A stretch of 8,209 nucleotides of DNA, taken from Spirochaetota bacterium. Lineage in GTDB: Bacteria; Spirochaetota; JAHITG01. A model generated the notes under the pieces. The model saw nothing but the letters and a program-made list of their open reading frames with translations, had not been told where the DNA came from and ran no database searches. The translations under genes and the position numbers were made by a program. This document shows, in pieces, positions 1-6,498 of the stretch. Position 1 is the first letter of the stretch. Each line of letters opens with the position of its first letter. The stretch covers positions 1 through 8,209 of the forward strand of contig JAHITG010000456.1 in NCBI GenBank assembly GCA_018817865.1. Reading direction: 5' to 3'.

Positions 1-724
1 AAATAAAGATCCCACTATAAATCCCTCCCAAAATAATAACAAATGCCAGAAGACCCCATATGGCATCTTTAAAGAGTCTGATAAAGTTCTTTCTGGTTTT
101 AGGAATTACACTTATTGGCCTGTATCCTTCCTTTTTTGAGATCATAATAGTAACGATGATCAGGGACAATCCGATCATGATCCCCGGGATAATACCCGCG
201 ATAAAGAGCTTTGAGATCGAAGCTTCTGCGATAACACCGTATATAATAAGGGCAATGGACGGCGGAATGATGATCCCTATCCCGCCGGATGTGGCGATCA
301 ATGATGCGGTAAACTCCTTTTTATAACCTGCCTTGATCATGGCCGGATACATTATGAGGCCTATGGCCACTACATCGGCAGGGCCTGATCCGGAGATACC
401 TGCCAGAAAGATGGCAGCAATAATGGTCACTATTCCAAGTCCGCCGGGTGCACTTCCAACGAAAAAATTGGAGAAGTTGACCAGCCGTTTGGCTATTCCC
501 GTCCTGCTTAAGATCAAGCCGGCAAAAATATAGAAGGGGATCGCCAGAAGAGTGAAGGAATCATTAGTGCCGACTAAAACCTGGGGGATGAATTCAAGGG
601 GTGCCAGGTTAAAAAGAAGGACGGTGAAAAGGGATGAAACACCCAGTGATATCGCTATGGGCATTTCAAGGAAGAGCAGTATAAAAAAGGAACCGAATAA
701 TGTAACTGTGATCAGTGTTTGCAT
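1..724 (-). CDS. dctM: TRAP transporter large permease subunit DctM (C-terminus cut by window edge)
   Basis: This is the large membrane subunit of a tripartite ATP-independent periplasmic (TRAP) transporter. In the family it forms the Na+-coupled translocation channel and accepts substrate from DctP. About 241 N-terminal residues are visible of the usual roughly 425; the rest lies beyond position 1. Reading the minus strand from an ATG at 724 gives a very hydrophobic protein starting MQTLITVTLFGSFF. It contains the family-typical segments AIPFYIFAGLILSRTG, GISGSGPADVVAIG and TSGGIGIIIPPSIALIIYG, which are DctM signature regions lining the substrate and ion sites. The start lies 12 nt after the dctQ stop without a strong Shine-Dalgarno sequence, so translation is probably coupled to dctQ. 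Several plus-strand open frames here are shadows of this gene. The family call is firm; the substrate is not predictable. Confidence 0.95.
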   Translation of the reverse strand, partial: MQTLITVTLFGSFFILLFLEMPIAISLGVSSLFTVLLFNLAPLEFIPQVLVGTNDSFTLLAIPFYIFAGLILSRTGIAKRLVNFSNFFVGSAPGGLGIVTIIAAIFLAGISGSGPADVVAIGLIMYPAMIKAGYKKEFTASLIATSGGIGIIIPPSIALIIYGVIAEASISKLFIAGIIPGIMIGLSLIIVTIMISKKEGYRPISVIPKTRKNFIRLFKDAIWGLLAFVIILGGIYSGIFI

Positions 725-736
725 AATAGTGATCGA

Positions 737-1192
737 TTATTTGTCCGGATAATTTTTTAAAAAATTTTTTATATAATATAAAATGATCAGTATGGACCCG
801 CATACCACGGAAAGCCCCAGAAACCAGGTCGGTACACCGGAGACGATCTTCTGTCCTGTCTTATGCTGGAGCATGGTCACTTTTATACTGAAAATAAAGA
901 GAGTGATGAAAAAAATGAGCCCGATGATCAGGTATATGAATTGATAGAGCCTGGAATTGAAAAATTTTACCTTGTCCGATAAGACAGTGATCTTGATATG
1001 TGAGGAATTATGAAAAGCAAAAGCAATACCGATAAAGGTCAACCATACAAATAAATACCTCACGATCTCTTCTGAGGAGGATAATGATTCTTTCAGAATA
1101 TATCTTGAGATCACCTGGGTAAAGACCAGTAGAATGATGACGGCAAATATAAAAATAATAAAGTATTCTTCGATCTTTTTCAGCATGGTCAT
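737..1192 (-). CDS. dctQ: TRAP transporter small permease subunit DctQ
   Basis: This 151-residue inner-membrane protein is the small subunit of the TRAP transporter, which pairs with DctM as a helical scaffold. Four hydrophobic segments are visible at about residues 10-30, 44-62, 83-105 and 121-142, the standard DctQ layout. The hallmark motif follows the first helix: SSSEEIVRYLFVWLTFIGIA, then AFHNSSHI (about residues 38-66), matching the family pattern of E-E-x-x-R-Y-x-F-x-W with a downstream H-I. The start codon overlaps the dctP stop in an ATGA arrangement (1189-1192), which indicates translational coupling in the order dctP-dctQ-dctM. A second in-frame ATG two codons later (1184-1186) could be the true start; the sequence does not decide. 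Length and topology are normal for the family. Confidence 0.93.
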   Translation of the reverse strand: MTMLKKIEEYFIIFIFAVIILLVFTQVISRYILKESLSSSEEIVRYLFVWLTFIGIAFAFHNSSHIKITVLSDKVKFFNSRLYQFIYLIIGLIFFITLFIFSIKVTMLQHKTGQKIVSGVPTWFLGLSVVCGSILIILYYIKNFLKNYPDK

Positions 1193-2163
1193 TCCATAAA
1201 GAGATCAAATATTTTTTCGGTAATTATCTCTCTATACTTTTTATAAATGGGGTCGGATGCTTTCCTGAATTTTTGTACTGTAGCATCATTGATCTTTGAT
1301 ATGATCATTCCTTTCTTTTCCAGTTTTTTTTCAAGTTCTTTTTCCTGCTTTACGACCATTTCCCGCTGGAAGGTGAAAGCCTCTTTCGCCGCGTTATTCA
1401 GCAGTGTCTGTTCTTCTTTATTTAAGGAATCCCACTTTTTTTTATTGATACATAGTATAATAGGATCATATGAATAATTCCAGATAAAAAGATGTTTCTG
1501 TACTTCGTATAATTTTGCTGAAAAGATGACATGCAGGGGATTTTCCTGTGCATCCATCGTCTTTTGAGAGAGGGCAGTAAAAAGTTCTCCAAAATTCATG
1601 GATGACGGGTCTGCTTTATATTCTTTAAAAATATCAATGTACATTGATATGGCCGGGACCCGGACCTTTAGATCTTTTAATGGTGAAAGGTCATTTATTT
1701 TATCTTTTGAATTTGTTAACTGCCGGAATCCGTTCACTCCCCAGGCCAGGCCGATAAGATTGTTTTCAGGTAGAATTTCCAGAAGGGCATCTCCGGCCGC
1801 AGAATCTGCCTTTTTGAATGCTTCTCGATAATTCTTGAACAAAAAAGGCAGGCTGAAAACACTGAAACGCTGATCGATCAGGGAGAGCAGGATCGTTGAT
1901 TCGAGTGAAGCATCGATCACTCCGGATTGTACCATTTCAAGTTCGGTCCGCTGATTGTTGGAAGCCAGCTGTGCATGAGGATAGATGATAATTCTGATCT
2001 TGTGGGCAGACCTTTTTTCAACCAGGTCCTTCCATTTCTTTGCACCGGCATACCATGAGGAATTATCACCCAGGATCAGGCTCAGCTTGATCGTTTTACT
2101 GTTGGGATTGCCGCAGTTCAAGATAAGAGTGATCAATAGAAAAACCAGGAGTATTCTTTTCAT
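1189..2163 (-). CDS. dctP: TRAP transporter substrate-binding lipoprotein DctP
   Basis: This is the extracytoplasmic solute receptor of the TRAP transporter, 324 residues, usual length for the family. It binds a small organic acid and delivers it to DctQM. The N-terminus has a lysine/arginine head and hydrophobic core ending in I-L-N-C (Cys17). This resembles a relaxed lipobox, so the protein is probably lipid-anchored rather than freely periplasmic. Family features in order are YPHAQLASNNQRTELEMVQS (61-80), LPFLF (105-109), WGVNGFRQLTNS (141-152), LKVRVP (165-170, Arg168 being the arginine that normally pairs with the substrate carboxylate), FGELFTALSQKTMDAQENPL (191-210) and the C-terminal helices. 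A good Shine-Dalgarno sequence (AAGGAG on the minus strand, 2171-2176) lies 7 nt before the ATG. A long inverted repeat begins one base upstream of it. The ligand is unknown; dicarboxylates, sugar acids and other carboxylates are all possible. Confidence 0.95.
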   Translation of the reverse strand: MKRILLVFLLITLILNCGNPNSKTIKLSLILGDNSSWYAGAKKWKDLVEKRSAHKIRIIIYPHAQLASNNQRTELEMVQSGVIDASLESTILLSLIDQRFSVFSLPFLFKNYREAFKKADSAAGDALLEILPENNLIGLAWGVNGFRQLTNSKDKINDLSPLKDLKVRVPAISMYIDIFKEYKADPSSMNFGELFTALSQKTMDAQENPLHVIFSAKLYEVQKHLFIWNYSYDPIILCINKKKWDSLNKEEQTLLNNAAKEAFTFQREMVVKQEKELEKKLEKKGMIISKINDATVQKFRKASDPIYKKYREIITEKIFDLFME

Positions 2164-2177
2164 TAAGCTGCTCCTTT

Positions 2178-2244
2178 GGGGACGGTGCGTGACTTTGTGA
2201 CGGTCTTAAAAACCAGCAATGTCACAAAGTCACGCACCGTCCCC
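2178..2244. repeat. Long perfect inverted repeat (24-bp arms) upstream of dctP
   Basis: The arms are 2178-2201 (beginning GGGGACGGTGCG) and 2221-2244 (ending CGCACCGTCCCC). They are perfect reverse complements over 24 bp and are separated by a 19-nt spacer. No T-run follows on either strand, so this is not a standard terminator. I recall similar G-rich palindromic ends as dispersed repeats in environmental bacterial genomes, sometimes near REP-associated Y1 transposases; that link is from memory and no transposase is present here. One arm abuts the dctP Shine-Dalgarno sequence, so a transcript crossing the repeat would carry a very stable hairpin directly upstream of the ribosome site. Confidence 0.9.
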
Positions 2245-2356
2245 AGTCATAAGAGACAATTGAATATAGTACCTTGATTTATAATTTCTATATAAATTTG
2301 AAGATTCTTAAAGAGTGGATGATCTAAGGATAAGACCCTTATAAATTAATTAAAGC
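2245..2356. other. Intergenic stretch with no recognised feature; should hold the dctP promoter
   Basis: This AT-rich stretch of about 110 nt lies between the terminator to its right and the inverted repeat to its left. I see no open reading frame, tRNA or convincing hairpin. A dctP promoter on the minus strand would be expected here unless dctP is transcribed by readthrough of the terminator. AT-rich hexamers resembling -10 boxes occur around 2255-2290, but none has a good -35 partner, so I make no promoter call. Confidence 0.5.
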
Positions 2357-2393
2357 AAAAAAAAACGGAAAGGTGGGATCAAACCTTTCCGTT
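2357..2393 (-). terminator. Rho-independent terminator, minus strand
   Basis: On the minus strand, AACGGAAAGGT (2393-2383) pairs perfectly with ACCTTTCCGTT (2374-2364), giving an 11-bp stem with an 8-nt loop. It is followed at once by a run of T residues (A-run 2357-2365 on the plus strand). On the plus strand the hairpin is not followed by T residues, so it works in the minus direction only. It ends the short unit begun by the sigma-28-type promoter at 2466-2492 and could also end readthrough from the operon ending at 2573. Confidence 0.9.
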
Positions 2394-2458
2394 ATATGAG
2401 TTCGAAAGGATAAACAACGGGAGGGATAAATATTGTTTACCCTTATGTTTCCAACTCT
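2357..2458 (-). ncRNA. Candidate small RNA or attenuated leader, about 100 nt
   Basis: The region lies between a near-consensus sigma-28 promoter and a strong terminator on the same strand. It has no coding potential: there is no ATG, and a TTG start meets a stop after two further codons. The predicted 5' end is near 2458. Going 5' to 3' on the minus strand, GAGTT (2457-2453) can pair with AACTC (2402-2398), closing a domain. Inside it, GGGTAAACAA (2442-2433) pairs with TTGTTTATCC (2417-2408) over 10 bp, with a 15-nt loop containing TCCCTCCC. The terminator hairpin follows. One pair of the inner stem is G-U in the minus-strand RNA but would be A-C in the plus-strand RNA, which supports the minus strand as the transcribed one. 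The exposed CCCUCCC resembles anti-Shine-Dalgarno loops of known regulatory RNAs. Alternatively the unit is a 5' leader of dctPQM that ends early by attenuation. I do not recognise a known RNA family. Confidence 0.6.
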
Positions 2459-2465
2459 AATTTAT

Positions 2466-2492
2466 TTATCGGCTAGTATTTGTATAACTTTA
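2466..2492 (-). promoter_or_regulatory. Sigma-28 (FliA-type) promoter
   Basis: On the minus strand, TAAAGTTA (2492-2485), an 11-nt spacer (2484-2474) and GCCGATAA (2473-2466) match the sigma-28 consensus TAAAGTTT-N11-GCCGATAA. The -10 box and spacing are exact and the -35 box has one mismatch. Just upstream (about 2493-2513) lie runs of A and T on the minus strand that could act as an UP-like element. No coding region follows before the terminator at 2393, so the promoter serves the non-coding unit, or reaches dctP only by readthrough. In many bacteria this sigma factor drives flagellin and chemotaxis genes, so the unit may be co-expressed with motility. Confidence 0.8.
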
Positions 2493-2524
2493 ATAATTTT
2501 TTAAATTTTTTTTGGAGAGATTTA

Positions 2525-2564
2525 GGGTCAGACATCATTAGCCAAAGCTAAAGGTGTCTGACCC
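2525..2564. repeat. Imperfect hairpin repeat (GGGTCAGACA / TGTCTGACCC)
   Basis: The outer arms 2525-2534 and 2555-2564 are a perfect 10-bp inverted repeat. The pairing continues inward with one wobble, one mismatch and TTAGC/GCTAA around a CAAA loop, so the whole 40 nt folds into a single near-continuous hairpin. It sits 8 nt after the stop codon of the HAMP protein gene. In the minus-strand transcript it is followed by AT-mixed sequence rather than a T-run. It may protect the 3' end of that mRNA or be a dispersed REP-like element. The GGGTCAGAC-type end is one I recall from repeat families in other genomes. Confidence 0.8.
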
Positions 2565-2572
2565 CTTTTATA

Positions 2573-3232
2573 TTACTTTGTCTTGAAGTCTTTTAGAGTT
2601 CCTTTGATCTTGGTCGTAAGCTTCTTGATCTCCTGCAGGGAGCGGTTCAGCTGAGTTTTATTGACAGACTGCTTTCCGGTTAAATTCTGGAGTGCTGATA
2701 TCTCGTGCCCCAGCAGGTCCGTATTGCCTTTGATGTTTTTTATCTTAGTATTAAGAGTAGTGATAAGGTCATTGAGAAATCCCGCTATCTCCTTGAATTT
2801 ATCCTTCTTCCGTAATGTTACATGGAAATCCAGCCTCCCCTGTGTCATGGTATCCAGAGACCGTTTAAACCTGTAAATAGGCCCTGCGATCTTATGGGAA
2901 TAGAATAACCCGTAGACAATAGTAAACACAACCGTGATCATAACCGATATGACAATGATCGGCGAAATGATCTCAAAGGGGGAGATGACCCTGATCTGTT
3001 TCCCTTTTTTGACTTCCAGTAAGTATTCGTTGAATACTGAATTGCCGTGTTCATACTTGAAATAATAGAATATGATGAAGATCGCTCCGACCAGAAGGAG
3101 AAAGGCGACCAGTACCTTTAAAAAATCCGCAATAAAATGGATCTGAAATTTTCTTTCTATAAGATACTGTTTTCTTCGTTGTTTTCTTCTCTGTTTTTCT
3201 TCCTTACTTATTTTTGGTTTTGATGATATCAT
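2573..3232 (-). CDS. Two-TM membrane protein with stand-alone HAMP domain
   Basis: This 219-residue inner-membrane protein has a strongly basic cytoplasmic N-terminus (KEEKQRRKQRRKQ, residues 11-23). It then has a first membrane helix (about 36-56), a short periplasmic loop (57-86) and a second helix (about 87-111). A HAMP domain follows (about 112-160), recognisable from SHKIAGPIYRFKRSLDTM, then QGRLDFHVTLRKKDKF, then the second helix ending near FLNDLITTL. The remaining 60 residues are a predicted coiled coil without a kinase, methyl-accepting or cyclase domain. HAMP normally relays a membrane signal to an output domain; here none is fused, so it would need a partner or have a structural role. 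The Shine-Dalgarno GGGAG lies at the very end of the preceding HEAT gene (3240-3244), 7 nt before the ATG, which indicates coupled translation. It is probably last in its operon. Specific function is unknown. Confidence 0.88.
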   Translation of the reverse strand: MISSKPKISKEEKQRRKQRRKQYLIERKFQIHFIADFLKVLVAFLLLVGAIFIIFYYFKYEHGNSVFNEYLLEVKKGKQIRVISPFEIISPIIVISVMITVVFTIVYGLFYSHKIAGPIYRFKRSLDTMTQGRLDFHVTLRKKDKFKEIAGFLNDLITTLNTKIKNIKGNTDLLGHEISALQNLTGKQSVNKTQLNRSLQEIKKLTTKIKGTLKDFKTK

Positions 3233-3236
3233 AATA

Positions 3237-3935
3237 TTACTCCCATTTAACTTTTTCCAAGGATTTTAAGGCTTCTTTCCTTGTTTCGTATTTTAATTTG
3301 TTATTCTGGGTTACTTCGATCAATGCAAAAAAACCGTCTTTATGGCCGATATCGCCCAGCGCCCTGGCGCATTCCAGTACGACCAGGTTATCGATATTGG
3401 GTTTCTCAAGGTTCAATTCGTAATTGATGGCCTTTTCCAGATAGGAGATCCCTATTCTCGATCGGAGCATTCCCAGAGCCTTTGCGCAGTACTGTCGAAC
3501 CTTGCTGTTCCGGTCAGCATTGATCGTATTGCCTATATAGGGAACCATGTTCTTGTTATCGATCTTTGCCAGAGACATAGCAGCTTCTGCTCTTATGTCA
3601 TCATCAAATATCAGCGTAAGCCCTTCTACTTTTTTTCCCTCATTAAAATGTTTTTCATAGATCGCGGGGTTCCAGACATAGCACATGACGGAAAGGAGTA
3701 TATTGGTGGCTTTTGTTGATTTGCTCTCACCCAGAGCTTTTATCGATGCCAATTGCACCACCTTATTGCCTCTGGTAACGGCTCTTATCAATTGTTCAGA
3801 GCTTGTCCCCTTTAATTTTTTGAAATATTTTTCTACTTCCTGATTGATGAGTTCATTGGTCGTTTGTGCCTGTACGGCTCCACAGACCATCAGTATCAGT
3901 AAAAAAATCGTAGTTTTGAGTAATATGTTTTTCAT
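3237..3935 (-). CDS. Exported HEAT-repeat protein
   Basis: This 232-residue protein has an N-terminal signal sequence: lysines, a hydrophobic core from residues 8-19, and a probable signal peptidase I site after Val-Gln-Ala23. Cys18 could serve as a lipid anchor only if the lipobox is very loose. The mature part is helical with HEAT-type repeats. Clear units include VVQLASIKALGESKSTKATN (59-78), IRAEAAMSLAKIDNKNMVPY (114-133), VRQYCAKALGMLRSRIGISY (146-165), LECARALGDIGHKDGFFAL (187-205) and the end RKEALKSLEKV. Such repeats form a curved scaffold for protein binding, here on the outer side of the membrane. The Shine-Dalgarno GAGGTG (3941-3946) lies 5 nt before the ATG. The gene is 47 nt after the propeller lipoprotein gene with no terminator between, and 4 nt before the HAMP gene. 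Binding partner and function are unknown. Confidence 0.85.
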   Translation of the reverse strand: MKNILLKTTIFLLILMVCGAVQAQTTNELINQEVEKYFKKLKGTSSEQLIRAVTRGNKVVQLASIKALGESKSTKATNILLSVMCYVWNPAIYEKHFNEGKKVEGLTLIFDDDIRAEAAMSLAKIDNKNMVPYIGNTINADRNSKVRQYCAKALGMLRSRIGISYLEKAINYELNLEKPNIDNLVVLECARALGDIGHKDGFFALIEVTQNNKLKYETRKEALKSLEKVKWE

Positions 3936-3982
3936 ATTTTCACCTCTTCTTTATCGGATGAAATTAAAAATAATAAAAATAT

Positions 3983-5230
3983 TTATTTTAAGAATACCTT
4001 TAAAAAGAGCAGATCTTTTTTGTCTTCATCATCCATTTCCACTGCTCCCGTTATAATGTATTCATTCGTACCAATTGCCGTAATATCTTCCGCTTCGTCA
4101 GCTTTTGATCTGTCCCAGTGAAACTCCCTGATCTTTTCACCCTTTCCATTTATATTTAAGATAATAATATCTTTTTTTCTGCTTTTTATATTCTGTGTAT
4201 AACCGCAGATCATATAATTTCCTTTTTTTGTCCTGATGATCTTGTTCGGCTCTTCATCCTGGTCGGAACCGTAAACCTTTTCCCAGAGAATGGTGCCCTG
4301 TTTGTCAATTTTAAAGATCCATATATCTTTATTCCTGGCCGGTGTGGTCTTTGAACCGATCACCAGAAAACCGCTGTTATCTTGAATTATATCCTTGGCT
4401 TCACAGTGATATTTTTCGCCATAAACCCTATCCCATAAGATCTTTCCTTTTGTATTGAGCTTTAAGATCCAGATATTCTTTGTATCCACATCCCTGCTTT
4501 TAGCTCCGGCAACAAGAAAACCGTCTTCAGTACTGCATATGGAATTAGCATAATCATCCATTTTTGTGCCTTTTACCAGAGTCTCCCATTTCAGCCGGCC
4601 TTCGGGGTCTGTCTTCATGATGTATATTTCCTGTTTCCCTTCGCCCTGAGATGAGGTCCATCCTGCAATGACACATCCGTCCGAAAGAGCCAGGCATCGC
4701 TCAGATCCTTCCCAGTCCAGTCCTCCGAAATATTTTTCCCAAAGTTTATTGCCGTCTTTATCGATCTTCATAAGATAAATATCGCCTTTTCCCGCTCCGT
4801 AGGAGTATGTTGTCCCCGCTATATAGAAAGATTTCAGATCATATGAAGAGATGTCCTCTCCCCAGTCAATGTGATCACCTCCGAAGACCTTCTCCCATAT
4901 CTTATTGCCGTTTGTTTCGATCTTTATTATCCAGACATCGCTCCAGATACCCTTCTGCTTTTTACTGCCCACAATGATCATTTCCCTTTCATTTATTTTT
5001 AAGATCGATTTTCCGCCGTCATTCCCTTTACCGCCGAATGTTTTGAAAATTTCATTGGTACTTGCATCACTCAGCATTATCGGTAATATATCATCAGAAC
5101 CTGCAGCAGTATTTTCTTGAAAACTATCTGTCATTTCTGATGTGCCGTCCTTATTCTGTTTCATTTCGGTCGCACAGCTGAACAGGAGACAGAAAGAAAG
5201 TATAATGATTAAATACGAACCTTTTTTCAT
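3983..5230 (-). CDS. Seven-repeat beta-propeller lipoprotein
   Basis: This 415-residue predicted lipoprotein has two lysines, a hydrophobic core and lipobox L-F-S-C (Cys19). I chose the ATG at 5230 because it yields this clean signal. The frame stays open further upstream to 5398, but that part overlaps the end of the NupC gene and reads as a shadow. After a low-complexity linker (20-60), seven repeats of about 45-53 residues follow, starting near 62, 115, 167, 218, 269, 319 and 371. Each has the pattern of F/Y-G-G, an acidic turn, a short strand, DGxxIxG, then DIWIxKID, G-N and IWEK. This is what a seven-bladed propeller would show. The last two repeats are degenerate. The start is 5 nt after the nupC stop with little Shine-Dalgarno match, suggesting coupling. 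No catalytic motif is visible; a binding or scaffold role at the membrane surface is likely, but the ligand is unknown. Confidence 0.85.
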   Translation of the reverse strand: MKKGSYLIIILSFCLLFSCATEMKQNKDGTSEMTDSFQENTAAGSDDILPIMLSDASTNEIFKTFGGKGNDGGKSILKINEREMIIVGSKKQKGIWSDVWIIKIETNGNKIWEKVFGGDHIDWGEDISSYDLKSFYIAGTTYSYGAGKGDIYLMKIDKDGNKLWEKYFGGLDWEGSERCLALSDGCVIAGWTSSQGEGKQEIYIMKTDPEGRLKWETLVKGTKMDDYANSICSTEDGFLVAGAKSRDVDTKNIWILKLNTKGKILWDRVYGEKYHCEAKDIIQDNSGFLVIGSKTTPARNKDIWIFKIDKQGTILWEKVYGSDQDEEPNKIIRTKKGNYMICGYTQNIKSRKKDIIILNINGKGEKIREFHWDRSKADEAEDITAIGTNEYIITGAVEMDDEDKKDLLFLKVFLK

Positions 5231-5235
5231 ATCAG

Positions 5236-6444
5236 CTATATTAATAATCCTGCAATGATCGCTGTCAGGAAACTGGCAAATGTCCCGGCTATGAGGGCTT
5301 TTATGCCTAATGAGGCGACCATGCTTTTTTTTCCGGGTGCAATACTTCCGATACCTCCGATTAGAATTCCGATACTTCCGAAATTGGCAAATCCGCATAA
5401 AGCATAAGTAGATATGGCTATGGAACGGGCAGAAAGGGCTTGTGTCTGTATAAGTGATTGTAATTGATGATAAGCCAAAAATTCATTAAAGACTGTTTTT
5501 ACTCCTAAAAGCCGGGCCACGATCGGAGCTTCCTGGACAGGGATACCTATCATGAGGGCAAACGGATAAAAGATATATCCAAAAAGTTGATTTAAAGAGA
5601 GCCCTGCATATCCCAGCAGTCCGTCCAGTAAAAAGATTATACCTACAAAACCCAGGATCATAGCACCTACCTGAATAGCCAGATGAGCGCCTGTAGAGGC
5701 TCCGTTTGCCACGGCTTCTATCATATTGCTTTCTGTTTTTTTTATCTTCAGGGAAACATTCTGCATTGTTTCCGGTTTTTCCGTTTCCGGGATCAGGATC
5801 TTTGAGATGGCAATGGCAGCCGGAGCGCTCATAATGGAAGCTGCCAGCAGATGGCCGGCTGAAGCGCCAAAGCTGATATAGGTCAGCATTACAGAGCTGG
5901 CGATCGTAGCCATGAATGCACTGATGTAGGTGAAGAGTTCGGACCGGGTCATCTTCTTGATATATTCTTTAATAGCGGTACTGCTTTCGATCCCCATAAA
6001 AATAAGAAGAGCACTGCCAAATGACTCTGCACCGGAAATTTTCATGCTGTAATACATGATCCTGGCCATGATCTTGACAAAAAACTGAATGATCCTGAAA
6101 TAGTATAAGACTCCCATAAGGGCGGAAACATATATAATAATAGGAAGGACCCTGAAGGCGATCAGGGCGCCAATGGTCCTGTCAGAGACAAGTGAGCCGA
6201 ATACAAAGGAGGCTCCTTTGTCGCTGAATTTGATCAGTGTGGAAAAGACCTTATCAGCGCCGTGGAATATCATAAAACCAATACTTGTTTTCAGAATGAT
6301 TATCGCTAACAAGACCTGAAGGCCGATTCCCCAGAGAATGGTGCGGATCTTGATCGATTTCCGTTTTTCTGATAAAAGAAAGCATATTATGAGCAGTATT
6401 AGCAAACCCGCAAGTGATTGTCCTTTTAAAAGAAGTGTATTCAT
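5236..6444 (-). CDS. nupC: Concentrative nucleoside transporter, NupC/CNT family
   Basis: This 402-residue inner-membrane protein is a cation-coupled nucleoside uptake carrier of the CNT family, with normal length. Landmarks in order are the N-terminal LSEKRKSIKIRTILWGIGLQ (24-43), FVFGSL (80-85), FRVLPIIIYVSALMG (97-111), SGAESFGSALLIFMG (137-151), MTRSELF (165-171), YISFGASAGHLLAASIMSAP (189-208), NGASTGAHLAIQVGAMI (247-263), LLGVKTVFNEFLAY (312-325) and STYALCGFANFGSIGILIGG (345-364). The second-half sites that hold the ribose in characterised members appear present (Glu305; Phe352, Asn354, Ser357). The first-half GQTE motif that contacts the base reads G-I-E-S-S at 151-155, so substrate preference may differ. 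No Shine-Dalgarno precedes the ATG. It is probably the first gene of the minus-strand operon. The gene symbol denotes family, not proven orthology. Confidence 0.92.
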   Translation of the reverse strand: MNTLLLKGQSLAGLLILLIICFLLSEKRKSIKIRTILWGIGLQVLLAIIILKTSIGFMIFHGADKVFSTLIKFSDKGASFVFGSLVSDRTIGALIAFRVLPIIIYVSALMGVLYYFRIIQFFVKIMARIMYYSMKISGAESFGSALLIFMGIESSTAIKEYIKKMTRSELFTYISAFMATIASSVMLTYISFGASAGHLLAASIMSAPAAIAISKILIPETEKPETMQNVSLKIKKTESNMIEAVANGASTGAHLAIQVGAMILGFVGIIFLLDGLLGYAGLSLNQLFGYIFYPFALMIGIPVQEAPIVARLLGVKTVFNEFLAYHQLQSLIQTQALSARSIAISTYALCGFANFGSIGILIGGIGSIAPGKKSMVASLGIKALIAGTFASFLTAIIAGLLI

Positions 6445-6456
6445 ATAATTAGATAT

Positions 6457-6484
6457 AAAATATTGTTTATATTTTTAAAAGCAA
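6457..6484 (-). promoter_or_regulatory. Possible housekeeping promoter for nupC
   Basis: On the minus strand, TTGCTT (6484-6479), a 16-nt spacer and TATTTT (6462-6457) are a moderate match to a sigma-70-type promoter. Transcription would begin only a few bases before the nupC ATG, which agrees with the absence of a Shine-Dalgarno sequence. The AT-rich background makes chance matches common. Confidence 0.3.
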
Positions 6485-6498
6485 GAAAAAATTTCATA

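Noticed and set aside
60..752. Plus-strand open frames opposite dctM
   Set aside because: They are antisense shadows; the minus strand encodes a clear DctM with family motifs.
2525..2564. Hairpin after the HAMP gene as a Rho-independent terminator
   Set aside because: On the minus strand the hairpin is followed by TAAATCTCTCC rather than a T-run; the real terminator is at 2357-2393.
3951..3958. A second sigma-28-like -10 box (TCCGATAA, minus strand) upstream of the HEAT gene
   Set aside because: The sequence 11 nt upstream (TTTATTAT) is a poor -35, and the implied start would fall inside the ribosome binding site of the HEAT gene.
5231..5398. Upstream extension of the propeller lipoprotein by 56 residues
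   Set aside because: It overlaps the conserved C-terminus of the NupC protein, has a basic, arginine-rich composition unlike a protein N-terminus, and hides a perfect lipoprotein signal starting at 5230.
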